Source: Shewanella sp. 10N.286.48.A6
Lineage (GTDB): Bacteria; Pseudomonadota; Gammaproteobacteria; Enterobacterales; Shewanellaceae
DNA length: 64,000 nt
Assembly: GCF_002873135.1 (NCBI RefSeq)
Contig: NZ_MCVI01000018.1
Span: forward strand, 1-64,000
Direction of reading: 5' to 3'
The notes below the pieces were generated by a model. That model searched no databases, had not been told where the DNA came from, and saw nothing but the letters and a program-made list of their open reading frames with translations. Made by a program: the position numbers and the translations under genes. Below, piece by piece: positions 35,875 to 44,875 of the stretch (position 1 is the stretch's first letter; each line of letters begins with the position of its first letter).

Positions 35875-37071
35875 ATGGCCATGTTTAACGCGTTAACTGC
35901 AATGCCTGCAGATCCCATTCTTGGTTTACTTACTCAGTACCGCCAAGACACTCACCCACAAAAGATTGACCTCGGGGTTGGTGTTTACAAAGACCCAATC
36001 GGCAATACGCCTATTCTTGATTGTGTAAAGACAGCAGAGCGACTGCGCACTGAGTCTGAAACGACTAAGGTTTATATTGGCCCTACTGGTTCTCCTCAGT
36101 TTAATACTTTGATGACAGAACTAGCATTTGGCGAAGCTCACAGTGCATTAATTGCTGACCGTATCCGAACGGTATCAACGCCTGGTGGCACAGGTGCCCT
36201 GCGCGTTGCTGCTGAATTTATTAAAAGCTGTAATCCTAATGCCGTATTATGGGTGAGCGATCCAACCTGGGCTAACCATACTGGCTTATTTGAAGCCGCT
36301 GGCATCACTGTAAAAACTTACCCATATTATGATTACGATGCGAAAACTCTAAAATTTGATGAAATGAAAGCGGCATTAAATAAGATCGGTAGTAACGATG
36401 TGGTACTACTACATGCATGTTGTCATAACCCAAGCGGCATGGATTTAACCAATGCCCAGTGGGATGAAGTCATCAGCATTACCGCTAAGCAAGGTTTTAC
36501 CCCATTAATTGATATGGCATATCAAGGGTTTGGTGATGGCGTTGATGAAGATGCTTACGGCGTTCGTCAAATGGCCGCTCAAGTTGAAGAAATGATCTTA
36601 TGTAGTTCATGTTCTAAAAACTTTGGTTTATACCGTGAACGAATTGGTGCTTGTAGCATTATGGCTAAAGATAGTACTAAGGCGAATATTGCTTTTTCTG
36701 TACTCTTGTATGTAGTGCGTTGTATTTACTCAATGCCGCCAGCTCATGGCGCTGCCCTTGTTGAAACCATTTTAGGTGACGCACAATTAAAGCAGCAATG
36801 GTTAGATGAGTTAACCGTTATGCGCAACCGCATTAATGGCAATCGACAAATGTTGGTCAACAAATTAATAGAACAAGGGGTTAAACAAGATTTCAGCTTT
36901 ATTGCTAACCAAAAAGGCATGTTCTCTTTCTTAGGGATTAATGCTGAGCAAGTTGAAACCCTTAAAAAAGAACATAGCATTTATATGGTCGGCTCAAGCC
37001 GTATGAGTATTGCGGGTATAAGCGAAACAAATGTTGATTACCTTGCAAAATCAATCGCAATAATTCTTTAA
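35875..37071 (+). CDS. Aromatic/aspartate aminotransferase, class I PLP enzyme
   Basis: A 396-398-residue aminotransferase of the AspC/TyrB group. The PLP Lys lies in CSSCSKNFGLYRERIGA (about residue 247), with a Tyr/Asp cofactor pair in DMAYQGFGDGVDEDAYG, and the N-terminal GVGVYKDPIGNTP. It interconverts aspartate or aromatic amino acids with their keto acids. AspC and TyrB cannot be told apart here. ATG GCC ATG at the start gives two close start choices; AAGG lies upstream. A strong terminator follows. Confidence 0.92.
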   Translation: MAMFNALTAMPADPILGLLTQYRQDTHPQKIDLGVGVYKDPIGNTPILDCVKTAERLRTESETTKVYIGPTGSPQFNTLMTELAFGEAHSALIADRIRTVSTPGGTGALRVAAEFIKSCNPNAVLWVSDPTWANHTGLFEAAGITVKTYPYYDYDAKTLKFDEMKAALNKIGSNDVVLLHACCHNPSGMDLTNAQWDEVISITAKQGFTPLIDMAYQGFGDGVDEDAYGVRQMAAQVEEMILCSSCSKNFGLYRERIGACSIMAKDSTKANIAFSVLLYVVRCIYSMPPAHGAALVETILGDAQLKQQWLDELTVMRNRINGNRQMLVNKLIEQGVKQDFSFIANQKGMFSFLGINAEQVETLKKEHSIYMVGSSRMSIAGISETNVDYLAKSIAIIL

Positions 37072-37101
37072 CTATCTGGTTGTAGCCAATAATTGCGTTT
37101 A

Positions 37102-37137
37102 AAAAAGCGAATAATGACTGCTCATTATTCGCTTTTT
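37102..37137. terminator. Intrinsic terminator after the aminotransferase gene
   Basis: Arms AAAAAGCGAATAATGA (37102-37117) and TCATTATTCGCTTTTT (37122-37137) make a 16-bp stem with a four-base loop, between convergent genes. The A/T ends allow termination in both directions, so it may also serve serC. Confidence 0.88.
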
Positions 37138-37179
37138 ATTCTGTAGAACTAAAGCTCAACAATGTAACTTGGTATCGCT

Positions 37180-38271
37180 TTAGCTATGCTGCTTAGCAAA
37201 AGCTTGCATAAAGTCAACCAGCGCCTGCACACCCGCTAACGGCATAGCATTGTAAATACTGGCACGCATGCCGCCTACTACTCTATGACCTTTTAAGGCG
37301 ACCAAGCCTGCTTGCTCAGCTTGGGCTAAAAACTCACTATCTAAGCTACTATCGCTTAATTGGAATGTCACATTCATCCGTGAACGGTTTTGCTTACAAA
37401 CACCGTTGGTATAAAACGGGTTGTTATCAATACAGTCATACAGCATTTGCGCTTTTTGCTGATTTAATGCTTCCATTGCAGCTACGCCGCCTACTGATGT
37501 TAACCAGTCAAACACTTCGGCAGCTAAGTACCAGGCGAACGTGGGTGGCGTATTGAACATCGAGTCATTGGCTTGTGCGATACGGTAATCCATAATCGAT
37601 GACTGCGGCAAACTGGGTAGCTGCAACATATCATCTCTGACAATCACGATAGACAAGCCTGAAGGGCCGATATTTTTTTGAGCGCCAGCGTAAATCAAAC
37701 CATACTTACTGACATCGATTTTTCGCGACATAATGGTTGAAGACAAATCAACCACGACTGGCCAAGGACACTCAATTTCATCAAAAATTTCGATGCCATC
37801 AACGGTTTCATTGGCGCAAAAGTGCAAATAACGATAATCGTCACTATGCGCGCTAAAGTCAGGCAGCACCACCTGATTTAAACCATCGAAATTTTCAATG
37901 ATATTGACTTGATCAATGTTGTTTTCACCAACCAGTTTTATCGCTTCTTTTACCGCAGCCGTTGACCATTGGCCATTAACTAAATACAAGGCTTTACCGT
38001 TGTCACCTAAGAAATTATTAACAACATTGGTAAATTGACCTCGTCCGCCGCCATGCATAAACAAAACGTGATAGTTTTTTGGAATATCCATCAAGGTACG
38101 TAAGGTTTTCTCGGCATGTTGGGTTAACGCCATAAACTCTTTACTACGATGACTAATTTCCATTACGGACACACCCAAGCCATTCCAGTTAATTAATTCT
38201 TGCTGCGCTTTTTGCATCACAGCTTGAGGTAACATGGCAGGTCCAGCACAGAAATTATAAATAGCGCTCAC
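37180..38271 (-). CDS. serC: Phosphoserine aminotransferase
   Basis: SerC makes 3-phosphoserine (serine pathway) and phosphohydroxythreonine (PLP pathway). The 363 residues show the family opening [30 protein letters not shown], and the PLP Lys in [20 protein letters not shown] near residue 198. The start is GTG at 38269-38271 with AAGGA seven bases upstream. It stands alone, not linked to aroA. Confidence 0.96.
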   Translation of the reverse strand: MSAIYNFCAGPAMLPQAVMQKAQQELINWNGLGVSVMEISHRSKEFMALTQHAEKTLRTLMDIPKNYHVLFMHGGGRGQFTNVVNNFLGDNGKALYLVNGQWSTAAVKEAIKLVGENNIDQVNIIENFDGLNQVVLPDFSAHSDDYRYLHFCANETVDGIEIFDEIECPWPVVVDLSSTIMSRKIDVSKYGLIYAGAQKNIGPSGLSIVIVRDDMLQLPSLPQSSIMDYRIAQANDSMFNTPPTFAWYLAAEVFDWLTSVGGVAAMEALNQQKAQMLYDCIDNNPFYTNGVCKQNRSRMNVTFQLSDSSLDSEFLAQAEQAGLVALKGHRVVGGMRASIYNAMPLAGVQALVDFMQAFAKQHS

Positions 38272-38570
38272 AGCATTGTCCTTATATCGTTTTTAGTTAA
38301 CACATTCATAATGTATCGAATTCTCAGCAGTATATCGCAACTGTTTGGCAGCTAAAATGAAAATTAATCATCAATGCTGATTCTGTCGAGCTTTATTGCT
38401 AGTTAATGACAATAAACGACAACGCTATTTTAAAAACTAAGTGCTATTTATCACTAGTAAAGTGAGAAAAATTACACAACAATAGTCATACTAAAGCATT
38501 AGGTTATAGTCTCTTTGGAGATTGGCCTTGTGTCAGTGTTAACTAGAATAATAAATACCGTAACGCGGTC

Positions 38571-39728
38571 ATGGATATTTACATGTTTTCAAAATCGGCT
38601 TTTATCGTAGGCACGCTTTCTTTAGCAATAAGCACTGTCCTTGTCAGTAAGCCAACACATGCTTCAATTTATAACGGCGTATCTGATAAATTTAAGCAAA
38701 AATTTCATCAGCAACTTAAAAAGAACAAAGTCCCGGGCGGTGCGTTTGTTATTGTCGAAGGCGACAAGATTCTAAAGCTCAGTTATTACGGTAAACGCAG
38801 CAAAGGTAGCGCTTTAAATGTAAATGCCAATACGGTGTTTCGACTTGCATCTGTATCTAAAACCTTTGCAGGTACTCTGGCCAGTATGTTAGTCCAGGAA
38901 AATAAACTTGACTGGCAACAACCGATAAATGCTTATCTTCCAAGCTTTGTATTAGCTGATCCTAAAGCCAGTCAAAAAATTAACCTAGGCCATATTATCG
39001 GTCAAAGCACAGGCTTAATGCCAAATAGCTACGATAACTTAGTCAATGCCAATGTAAGCAAGGATAAAATTCTAAATAAGTTTTCAGAAATAACCCCAAT
39101 GTGCAGGCCTGGCGTTTGCTATAGCTACCAGAATGTAGCCTTTTCATTTATCGAATCTGCCATTGAGCAAAAAAGTGGCCTAAGCTACGAGAACTACATT
39201 GAAAAACGCATCTTTAAGCCACTAGAGATGAATAACGCCTCAACAGGCTATACAGCATTTATGGCGGAAAAAAATCGCGCAGAGCCACACATTAAGACTA
39301 AATCAGGCTTTAAAAAAGTATCAGTAAAACCAAACTACTATGAACTGGCTCCAGCGGCAGGCGTCAATGCGAGCATTACTGATATGTCCAAGTGGTTAAT
39401 CGCCAACTTAGGCGAGAAACCTGCTGTACTTTCAAGCGCTGTGATTAATGATGTGACGACGCCAGGCGTTAAAACAACCAAGGAGCTTCGCCGCCGAGAT
39501 TGGCGTACCTACCTTGATAATGCTTATTACGGCAAAGGATGGCGGGTATATGAGTTTGAAGGCCGGCCATTAATTTATCACGCTGGTTGGGTAGCGGGTT
39601 ATGTTGCTGAAATTTCCTATTCTCCCGAGCTGAATATCGGCATGGTAATGCTATTGAATGGTGAGTCGAGAGTTATTGCTAAATTGAGTTCTGCTTTTTG
39701 GCATGATGTATTTAAACAGCAAAACTAA
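38571..39728 (+). CDS. Serine hydrolase, class C beta-lactamase-like
   Basis: A 385-residue periplasmic protein (381 if it starts at the ATG 12 bases in, which gives a cleaner signal peptide). The signal sequence runs to about THA at residue 31. Active-site motifs are SVSK (Ser94-Lys97), the Tyr motif in YSYQN near residue 182-186 and the KTG-equivalent HAG in IYHAGWVAG near 336-343. The HxG form of the third motif is typical of esterase/peptidase-type relatives rather than AmpC (KTG). Substrate is unknown; antibiotic hydrolysis should not be assumed. Confidence 0.82.
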   Translation: MDIYMFSKSAFIVGTLSLAISTVLVSKPTHASIYNGVSDKFKQKFHQQLKKNKVPGGAFVIVEGDKILKLSYYGKRSKGSALNVNANTVFRLASVSKTFAGTLASMLVQENKLDWQQPINAYLPSFVLADPKASQKINLGHIIGQSTGLMPNSYDNLVNANVSKDKILNKFSEITPMCRPGVCYSYQNVAFSFIESAIEQKSGLSYENYIEKRIFKPLEMNNASTGYTAFMAEKNRAEPHIKTKSGFKKVSVKPNYYELAPAAGVNASITDMSKWLIANLGEKPAVLSSAVINDVTTPGVKTTKELRRRDWRTYLDNAYYGKGWRVYEFEGRPLIYHAGWVAGYVAEISYSPELNIGMVMLLNGESRVIAKLSSAFWHDVFKQQN

Positions 39729-39764
39729 TTCGGACGTCATTATCATCTATAAATGACAAGCAAT

Positions 39765-39794
39765 AAAAAAGGATGCCAATTGGCATCCTTTTTT
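39765..39794. terminator. Bidirectional terminator, serine hydrolase / gyrA
   Basis: A perfect 30-bp palindrome, with arms AAAAAAGGATGCC (39765-39777) and GGCATCCTTTTTT (39782-39794) and an AATT loop, lies between convergent genes. It gives a U-tail in both directions. Confidence 0.93.
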
Positions 39795-39808
39795 GTCACT
39801 AGAATAAC

Positions 39809-42511
39809 TTATTCGTCATCTTGTGCAGGTGTATCTGTTGCAGGGTTTTCAGCATCAGAAGTAGTTGCAACTACTTCGCCTTCTACTGTTTGACCTTCTG
39901 CTTCAGCATCAAGTTCAGATTCATCCATTTGAATTTCTTCGATACGCTGCAAGCCAACGACTTTCTCATCTTCTGCAGTGCGGATAATCGTTACGCCTTG
40001 GGTGTTACGACCAATCAACGACACGCCAGCAGATGGTGTACGAACCAAGGTGCCTTTATCACTAATTAGCATAATTTCGTCAGTTTCAGTAACTTGAACT
40101 GCGCCTACTACAGCACCATTACGTTCACTTACTTTGATTGAAACCACACCTTTAGTGCCACGGCTCTTAGCTGGATATTCAGCTAAATCAGTACGTTTAC
40201 CATAACCGTTTTCAGTGACAGTTAGAATATCACCTTCTACTTTCGGAATGATCATCGAAACAACTTTCTGACCATCTTCAAGTTTGATACCACGAACACC
40301 TGTTGCTGTACGGCCCATTGGACGAATCGCAATCATGTCTTCACCAGTTTCAGGATCTTTCTTCACTTCACCGGTTTCTGAATCACGTACTTTTTCGTTA
40401 AAGCGAACCACTTTACCTTCGTTTGAGAACAACATGATGTCGTTGCTACCGTCAGTAATATCAACACCAATTAGTTGATCGTCGTCTTTAAGGTTAACGG
40501 CAATAATACCGTTCGCACGTGGGTTACTGTAAGCCGTTAATGCGGTTTTCTTCACGGTGCCGTGAGCGGTAGCCATAACAATATATTTGTCATCTGCATA
40601 TTCACGAACAGGTAGAATTGCAGTAATACGCTCACCATCTGACAATGGTAATAAGTTAATGATTGGGCGACCACGAGCGGTACGGCTTGCCAGTGGTAGT
40701 TGATAAACTTTCAACCAATACATTTTACCAAAATCAGAGAAACATAAAATCGTATCATGGGTATTGGCAACTAATAGTTTTTCGACGAAATCTTCATCTT
40801 TTACTTTAGTAGCAGCTTTACCTTTACCACCGCGGCGCTGAGCTTGATAGTCAGTTAACGGTTGGTACTTGGCGTAACCCATATGAGAAAGTGTTACGAC
40901 TACATCTTCTTCATTGATTAAGTCTTCTAGACTCATATCAACTTCGTTTTGGTTAATAACAGTACGACGTGGGTCGCCGTATTGCTCAAGCATTTCTTCT
41001 AATTCTTCTTTGATCACTTCCATCAAGCGCTCAGGACTACGAAGAATGAATAATAAGCTTGCAATGAACTCAAGTAACTCTTCGTATTCTGAAAGAATCT
41101 TCTCGTGCTCTAAACCTGTTAGGCGATGTAAACGTAGCTCAAGAATAGCTTGTGCTTGTTGCTCAGTCAGGAAGTACTTGCCTTCACGGATACCATACTC
41201 TGGCTCTAACCATTCAGGTCGAGCAGCATCATCACCGGCTTTTTCAAGCATGCCTTGAACGTTACCAAGATCCCAACCTTGTGCCACTAATTTTACTTTC
41301 GCTTCCGCAGGGGTTGGCGATTCTTTAATTAGTGCAATGATTGGATCGATGTTAGCTAATGCAATAGCCAATGCTTCAAGAATATGAGCACGTTCACGGG
41401 CTTTACGTAATTCAAATACAGTACGGCGCGTCACCACTTCACGACGGTGAAGAATGAAGCACTCTAGCATTTCTTTCAGGTTAAACAGTTTAGGCTGACC
41501 ATTGGTCAATGCCACCATGTTAATACCAAAAGAACATTGCATTTGAGTTTGCGCATATAAGTTGTTTAAAACAACTTCACCGACTTCGCCACGTTTGATC
41601 TCGATAACGATGCGCATACCGTCTTTATCAGATTCATCACGTAGACCAGTAATACCTTCAATCTTTTTATCTTTAACAAGCTCAGCAATCTTTTCGATCA
41701 AGCGGGCTTTGTTAACCTGATATGGGATTTCAGTAACAATAATACGCTCACGGCCATTATTGTCTTCAATTTCAGCTTTTGAGCGCATAATCGCACGGCC
41801 ACGACCGGTCTTATACGCGTCAATGATCCCTTTACGACCATTAATGCTGGCTGCTGTCGGGAAATCAGGACCTGGGATGTAATCCATTAATTGCTCAATA
41901 GATAACTCAGGTTCTTCAATTAATGCTAAACAGCCTTTAATCACTTCTGAAATGTTATGTGGCGGGATATTTGTTGCCATACCAACCGCAATACCAGACG
42001 AACCATTAATTAATAATGTTGGTACACGAGTAGGTAAAACCGCTGGGATAAATTCAGTACCATCATAGTTAGGTACAAAATCTACGGTTTCTTTTTCTAA
42101 GTCAGCTAATAAAGAATGTGCCAACTTACGCATACGAATTTCGGTATAACGCATCGCCGCTGCTGAATCGCCATCAACAGAACCAAAGTTACCTTGGCCG
42201 TCAACGAGCGTGTAACGCATTGAGAATGGTTGTGCCATACGAACAATCGTATCGTACACGGCCGTGTCACCATGTGGGTGATATTTACCAATTACGTCAC
42301 CAACAACACGAGCTGATTTTTTATAAGGCTTATTGAAGTCGTTTTTCAACTCGTTCATGGCAAATAACACACGACGGTGAACAGGTTTTAACCCATCACG
42401 AACGTCAGGTAATGCACGACCTACGATTACACTCATTGCATAATCTAAATATGAATTCTTTAGTTCGTCTTCGATGTTAATTGGCGAAATTGATGATGCC
42501 AGATCAGTCAT
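39809..42511 (-). CDS. gyrA: DNA gyrase subunit A
   Basis: The DNA-breaking subunit of gyrase. The 900 residues contain the winged-helix/tower region with the catalytic Tyr in [10 protein letters not shown] (Tyr122), a GyrA-box [10 protein letters not shown] and the six-bladed C-terminal wrapping domain, with an acidic tail ([12 protein letters not shown] … PAQDDE). In the quinolone-binding region the residue equivalent to E. coli Ser83 is Thr ([10 protein letters not shown], Thr83), with Asp87 intact. Thr83 is the natural residue in several species, so this alone does not imply resistance. The ubiG gene is divergent, across 356 bases. Confidence 0.98.
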   Translation of the reverse strand: MTDLASSISPINIEDELKNSYLDYAMSVIVGRALPDVRDGLKPVHRRVLFAMNELKNDFNKPYKKSARVVGDVIGKYHPHGDTAVYDTIVRMAQPFSMRYTLVDGQGNFGSVDGDSAAAMRYTEIRMRKLAHSLLADLEKETVDFVPNYDGTEFIPAVLPTRVPTLLINGSSGIAVGMATNIPPHNISEVIKGCLALIEEPELSIEQLMDYIPGPDFPTAASINGRKGIIDAYKTGRGRAIMRSKAEIEDNNGRERIIVTEIPYQVNKARLIEKIAELVKDKKIEGITGLRDESDKDGMRIVIEIKRGEVGEVVLNNLYAQTQMQCSFGINMVALTNGQPKLFNLKEMLECFILHRREVVTRRTVFELRKARERAHILEALAIALANIDPIIALIKESPTPAEAKVKLVAQGWDLGNVQGMLEKAGDDAARPEWLEPEYGIREGKYFLTEQQAQAILELRLHRLTGLEHEKILSEYEELLEFIASLLFILRSPERLMEVIKEELEEMLEQYGDPRRTVINQNEVDMSLEDLINEEDVVVTLSHMGYAKYQPLTDYQAQRRGGKGKAATKVKDEDFVEKLLVANTHDTILCFSDFGKMYWLKVYQLPLASRTARGRPIINLLPLSDGERITAILPVREYADDKYIVMATAHGTVKKTALTAYSNPRANGIIAVNLKDDDQLIGVDITDGSNDIMLFSNEGKVVRFNEKVRDSETGEVKKDPETGEDMIAIRPMGRTATGVRGIKLEDGQKVVSMIIPKVEGDILTVTENGYGKRTDLAEYPAKSRGTKGVVSIKVSERNGAVVGAVQVTETDEIMLISDKGTLVRTPSAGVSLIGRNTQGVTIIRTAEDEKVVGLQRIEEIQMDESELDAEAEGQTVEGEVVATTSDAENPATDTPAQDDE

Positions 42512-42867
42512 AAACTGCTCGTTCCCCTAAAATTAGCGCACAATAATTATTCCATTTTATTGTGTAGCTCAAAAACGTGATTTGGCATTCTAACACAGAT
42601 ATTTAAAGAGGCTAGACCCTAGAACAAGGAAATATTAACGCGAGGATAAAAGCTGTCAAAAAATCTTTAAATTCAACAATCTCTATTACATTATTTGCGT
42701 ATTTCATTTTGATAAATTGCCCCATAAAAAACTGATGTCGTTTTTATGGGCAGACATTGAGCAATATTCCGTCAACCAAAGTGAAATCTTGCTTCATCTC
42801 ACTATGTTTATTCAATCCAATGGTTATAATACCTGCAATAAATACTAATAATTAATGGGTTCTCGAC
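42512..42867. other. Divergent intergenic region, gyrA / ubiG
   Basis: The 356-base gap contains both promoters. The only strong structure is the 30-base inverted repeat at 42721-42750, listed separately. I see no small gene. Confidence 0.5.
42721..42750. repeat. Perfect 10-bp inverted repeat upstream of ubiG and gyrA
   Basis: CCCATAAAAA (42721-42730) and TTTTTATGGG (42741-42750) flank a 10-base spacer. It is about 120 bases before ubiG and 210 before gyrA. There is no adjacent gene end, so a terminator is unlikely on either strand; an operator or cruciform in a supercoiling-sensitive promoter region is possible. Confidence 0.6.
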
Positions 42868-43593
42868 ATGTCTAACCAAGAACAAACCACGCCGCAAAAT
42901 GTAGATCATCAAGAAATAGAAAAATTTGCCCAAATGGCCCAGTCTTGGTGGGATCCTAATGGCAGTTTCAAGCCTTTGCATCAACTTAACCCATTACGCC
43001 TTAATTATATCGATCAAACCAGTGGTGGTATTTTTGGTAAGCAAGTATTAGATATCGGTTGTGGTGGTGGTATTTTGTCAGAAAGCATGGCTAAAATTGG
43101 TGCCAATGTAACAGGTTTAGACATGGGTGAAGCGCAAATTGAAGTGGCTAAACTGCATGCATTAGAAACTGGCATCGATATCCAATATCAAACCATGACC
43201 GCAGAAGAACATGCACAGCAACATCAAGGCTATTATGATGTGGTCACATGCATGGAGATGTTAGAGCACGTCCCTGACCCATTATCAGTGATTAAAGCAT
43301 GCTGCGATATGATTAAACCTAACGGTTATGTGTTCTTTTCAACCATTAACCGTAACCTGATGTCATATATTCAAGCAATTGTTGGCGCTGAATATGTTTT
43401 AAAGATGCTGCCAGTTGGCACGCATGACCACAGTAAGTTCATTAAACCGTCTGAGTTAATCAATTTGGTTGACCAAACAGAGCTTCATTGCCGTGATGCT
43501 CTTGGGATAAGCTTTAATCCTTTAACGGGTGTATATAAGTACACGAATAAAGTTGACGTTAATTATATGATCGCCACCCAAAAAGCTGATTAG
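42868..43593 (+). CDS. ubiG: Ubiquinone biosynthesis O-methyltransferase
   Basis: UbiG performs both O-methylations in ubiquinone synthesis using S-adenosylmethionine. The 241 residues have the SAM motif [16 protein letters not shown] near residue 60, EMLEHVPDP (motif post I/II), and the family opening [19 protein letters not shown] (here [15 protein letters not shown]). It is divergent from gyrA, the usual neighbour in gammaproteobacteria. The HAD gene follows 156 bases later, separated by a 14-bp hairpin. Confidence 0.96.
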   Translation: MSNQEQTTPQNVDHQEIEKFAQMAQSWWDPNGSFKPLHQLNPLRLNYIDQTSGGIFGKQVLDIGCGGGILSESMAKIGANVTGLDMGEAQIEVAKLHALETGIDIQYQTMTAEEHAQQHQGYYDVVTCMEMLEHVPDPLSVIKACCDMIKPNGYVFFSTINRNLMSYIQAIVGAEYVLKMLPVGTHDHSKFIKPSELINLVDQTELHCRDALGISFNPLTGVYKYTNKVDVNYMIATQKAD

Positions 43594-43639
43594 TATCACA
43601 TCGTCATCTTTAATAGCCAGCCATAAATAGTAGAACAAT

Positions 43640-43686
43640 ATTAAAGTAGTAATACTGCAGTGAATCAGTGACATTACTACTTTAAT
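43640..43686. repeat. 14-bp inverted repeat between ubiG and the HAD gene
   Basis: Perfect arms ATTAAAGTAGTAAT (43640-43653) and ATTACTACTTTAAT (43673-43686) enclose a 19-base loop, which itself contains the direct repeat CAGTGA twice. It lies 47-93 bases after the ubiG stop. No long T-run follows, so the structure could terminate weakly, stabilise ubiG mRNA, or act as an operator for the next gene. Confidence 0.7.
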
Positions 43687-43749
43687 CCTTCACTTAATTC
43701 ATAATCGGATTAAGTAATCGCTAATAACTTCAGCACGCTTAGGATAACT

Positions 43750-44412
43750 ATGAACAAGATTAAAGGTGTACTCTTTGATTTAGACGGTACATTAGCTGAT
43801 ACAGCCCCAGATCTTGTCCATGCATTAAATTTAAGTTTGCAAGAGCGCGGTATCGCTAGTAAAAGTATTGATAACTTACGCTCTGCTGCCTCCCATGGTA
43901 GTTTGGCGCTTGTAAAAGCCGGTATACCTGAGCTTTCCCATGAGTTACAAATCGAAGTTCAGCAAGCTTTGTTAGTGCATTACCAACGGGTCAATGGTGA
44001 AAAAGCATCATTATTTAGCGGTTTTGATGATTTTCTGTTGTTATTAGAGCAACGTGACATCCCTTATGGTGTTGTTACTAATAAACAAGCCCGTTTTACT
44101 CGGCCATTGGTTAAGGCCTTAAACATCGAGCACAAACTCACTGCGATTATCAGTGGTGACTCCACCCAGCACTCCAAACCACATACCGCGCCAATGTTAC
44201 TTGCTGCCCAGCAAATTAATTGCCTGCCACAGGACATCCTATATATAGGTGATGCTGAAAGGGATTTAATTGCCGCCTGTAATGCTGGGATGAAAGGCGC
44301 TATCGCATTATGGGGTTATTTGTCAGAGCAAGATAAACCCAATGAATGGCCGAGTGATTTTCAGTTCAGCAAGGTTGCCGACTTACATCAGGCTTTCCTT
44401 AACAAATCTTAA
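43750..44412 (+). CDS. HAD-IA phosphatase, MupP/Gph-like
   Basis: A 220-residue HAD phosphatase. Motif I is LFDLDGTLADTAPD (nucleophile Asp in DLDGT), motif II VVTNK, motif III Lys in HSKPHTAPM, and motif IV GDAERDLIAA. Such proteins are commonly called phosphoglycolate phosphatase (Gph). Its position directly after ubiG and segments such as GVVTNKQARFTRP also match MupP, the N-acetylmuramate-6-phosphate phosphatase of Pseudomonas cell-wall recycling, which also lies next to ubiG. I cannot choose between the two by sequence; the MupP-type role requires amgK and murU elsewhere in the genome. Confidence 0.85.
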   Translation: MNKIKGVLFDLDGTLADTAPDLVHALNLSLQERGIASKSIDNLRSAASHGSLALVKAGIPELSHELQIEVQQALLVHYQRVNGEKASLFSGFDDFLLLLEQRDIPYGVVTNKQARFTRPLVKALNIEHKLTAIISGDSTQHSKPHTAPMLLAAQQINCLPQDILYIGDAERDLIAACNAGMKGAIALWGYLSEQDKPNEWPSDFQFSKVADLHQAFLNKS

Positions 44413-44446
44413 ATATAAATAGCAAATAATTTTGTTAACAAAACAA

Positions 44447-44488
44447 TCGATCGCCGAATATTGTAGCGATCGAGCTCACGTTTTTTTT
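44447..44488 (+). terminator. Possible terminator of the ubiG-HAD region
   Basis: An 8-bp perfect stem TCGATCGC/GCGATCGA (44447-44454, 44466-44473) with an 11-base loop lies 35 bases after the HAD stop. An eight-T run begins 8 bases after the stem, too far for a textbook intrinsic terminator. Two GATC (Dam) sites lie in the arms. I call it a likely but imperfect terminator. Confidence 0.45.
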
Positions 44489-44575
44489 CGGCTAAATATT
44501 AATCTTAACCAACAAAATATCGTGTATTTTGACCTAGCAGGTTAGCCTTCACTAACATTGGCCACTATACATAAG

Positions 44576-44595
44576 ATATCCACAACTTATTCACT
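44576..44595 (+). promoter_or_regulatory. Two DnaA-box-like sites upstream of nrdA
   Basis: ATATCCACA (44576-44584) and TTATTCACT (44587-44595) each differ by one base from the DnaA box TTATNCACA and lie head-to-tail two bases apart. E. coli nrdAB is controlled by DnaA bound to two boxes upstream of its promoter, so the arrangement is the expected one. Confidence 0.65.
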
Positions 44596-44605
44596 AAATT
44601 GCTGC

Positions 44606-44634
44606 TTGCAAATCGCCCCAAACCTCACTATCTT
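44606..44634 (+). promoter_or_regulatory. Candidate nrdA promoter
   Basis: TTGCAA (44606-44611) and TATCTT (44629-44634) are spaced by 17 bases and each match the sigma-70 consensus in four of six positions. The -10 is covered by the upstream NrdR box, which would explain repression by NrdR-dATP. Confidence 0.5.
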
Positions 44635-44669
44635 GTATGTAAGTTTTAATTAAACACCATATCTTGTGT
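44623..44669 (+). promoter_or_regulatory. Pair of NrdR boxes
   Basis: Box 2, ACACCATATCTTGTGT (44654-44669), fits the NrdR consensus ACAC-ATAT-GTGT well. Box 1, CCTCACTATCTTGTAT (44623-44638), shares the core ATCTTGT exactly 31 bases upstream, three helical turns. A pair of boxes 30-31 bases apart is the hallmark of NrdR operators at class I ribonucleotide reductase genes. Confidence 0.8.
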
Positions 44670-44875
44670 GTGACATCAGAATAAGACACAAGGCTTTTTC
44701 TGCTTTGGGTCTTCAAATAACACTCGTATTTCTTGGATATATTACGTTGTTAGTGCTTATGGATGATCAACTTACAAGGGACCGTATTGTGATTTAATGG
44801 CGATCGTAAACGAGACGATTAAAAAAGATCCAAAATTTAAATCACGCAAACTATTTTACAATCAAGGCTTTTTTA

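Larger units (their letters stand above)
44413..44875. other. nrdAB upstream regulatory region
   Basis: The 463-base gap before nrdA contains, in order: a perfect 8-bp inverted repeat TCGATCGC/GCGATCGA (44447-44473) followed by an eight-T run (44481-44488), two DnaA-box-like 9-mers, a candidate promoter and two NrdR boxes (listed separately). About 200 bases lie between the second NrdR box and the nrdA ATG, an unusually long leader. Confidence 0.6.

Noticed and set aside
38571..39728. AmpC beta-lactamase
   Set aside because: The third motif is HAG rather than KTG and the sequence lacks other AmpC hallmarks; serine hydrolase is the safer name.
42254..42275. Thr at GyrA position 83 as a quinolone-resistance mutation
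   Set aside because: Thr is the natural residue at this position in several species; without a phenotype or a close reference it cannot be called a mutation.
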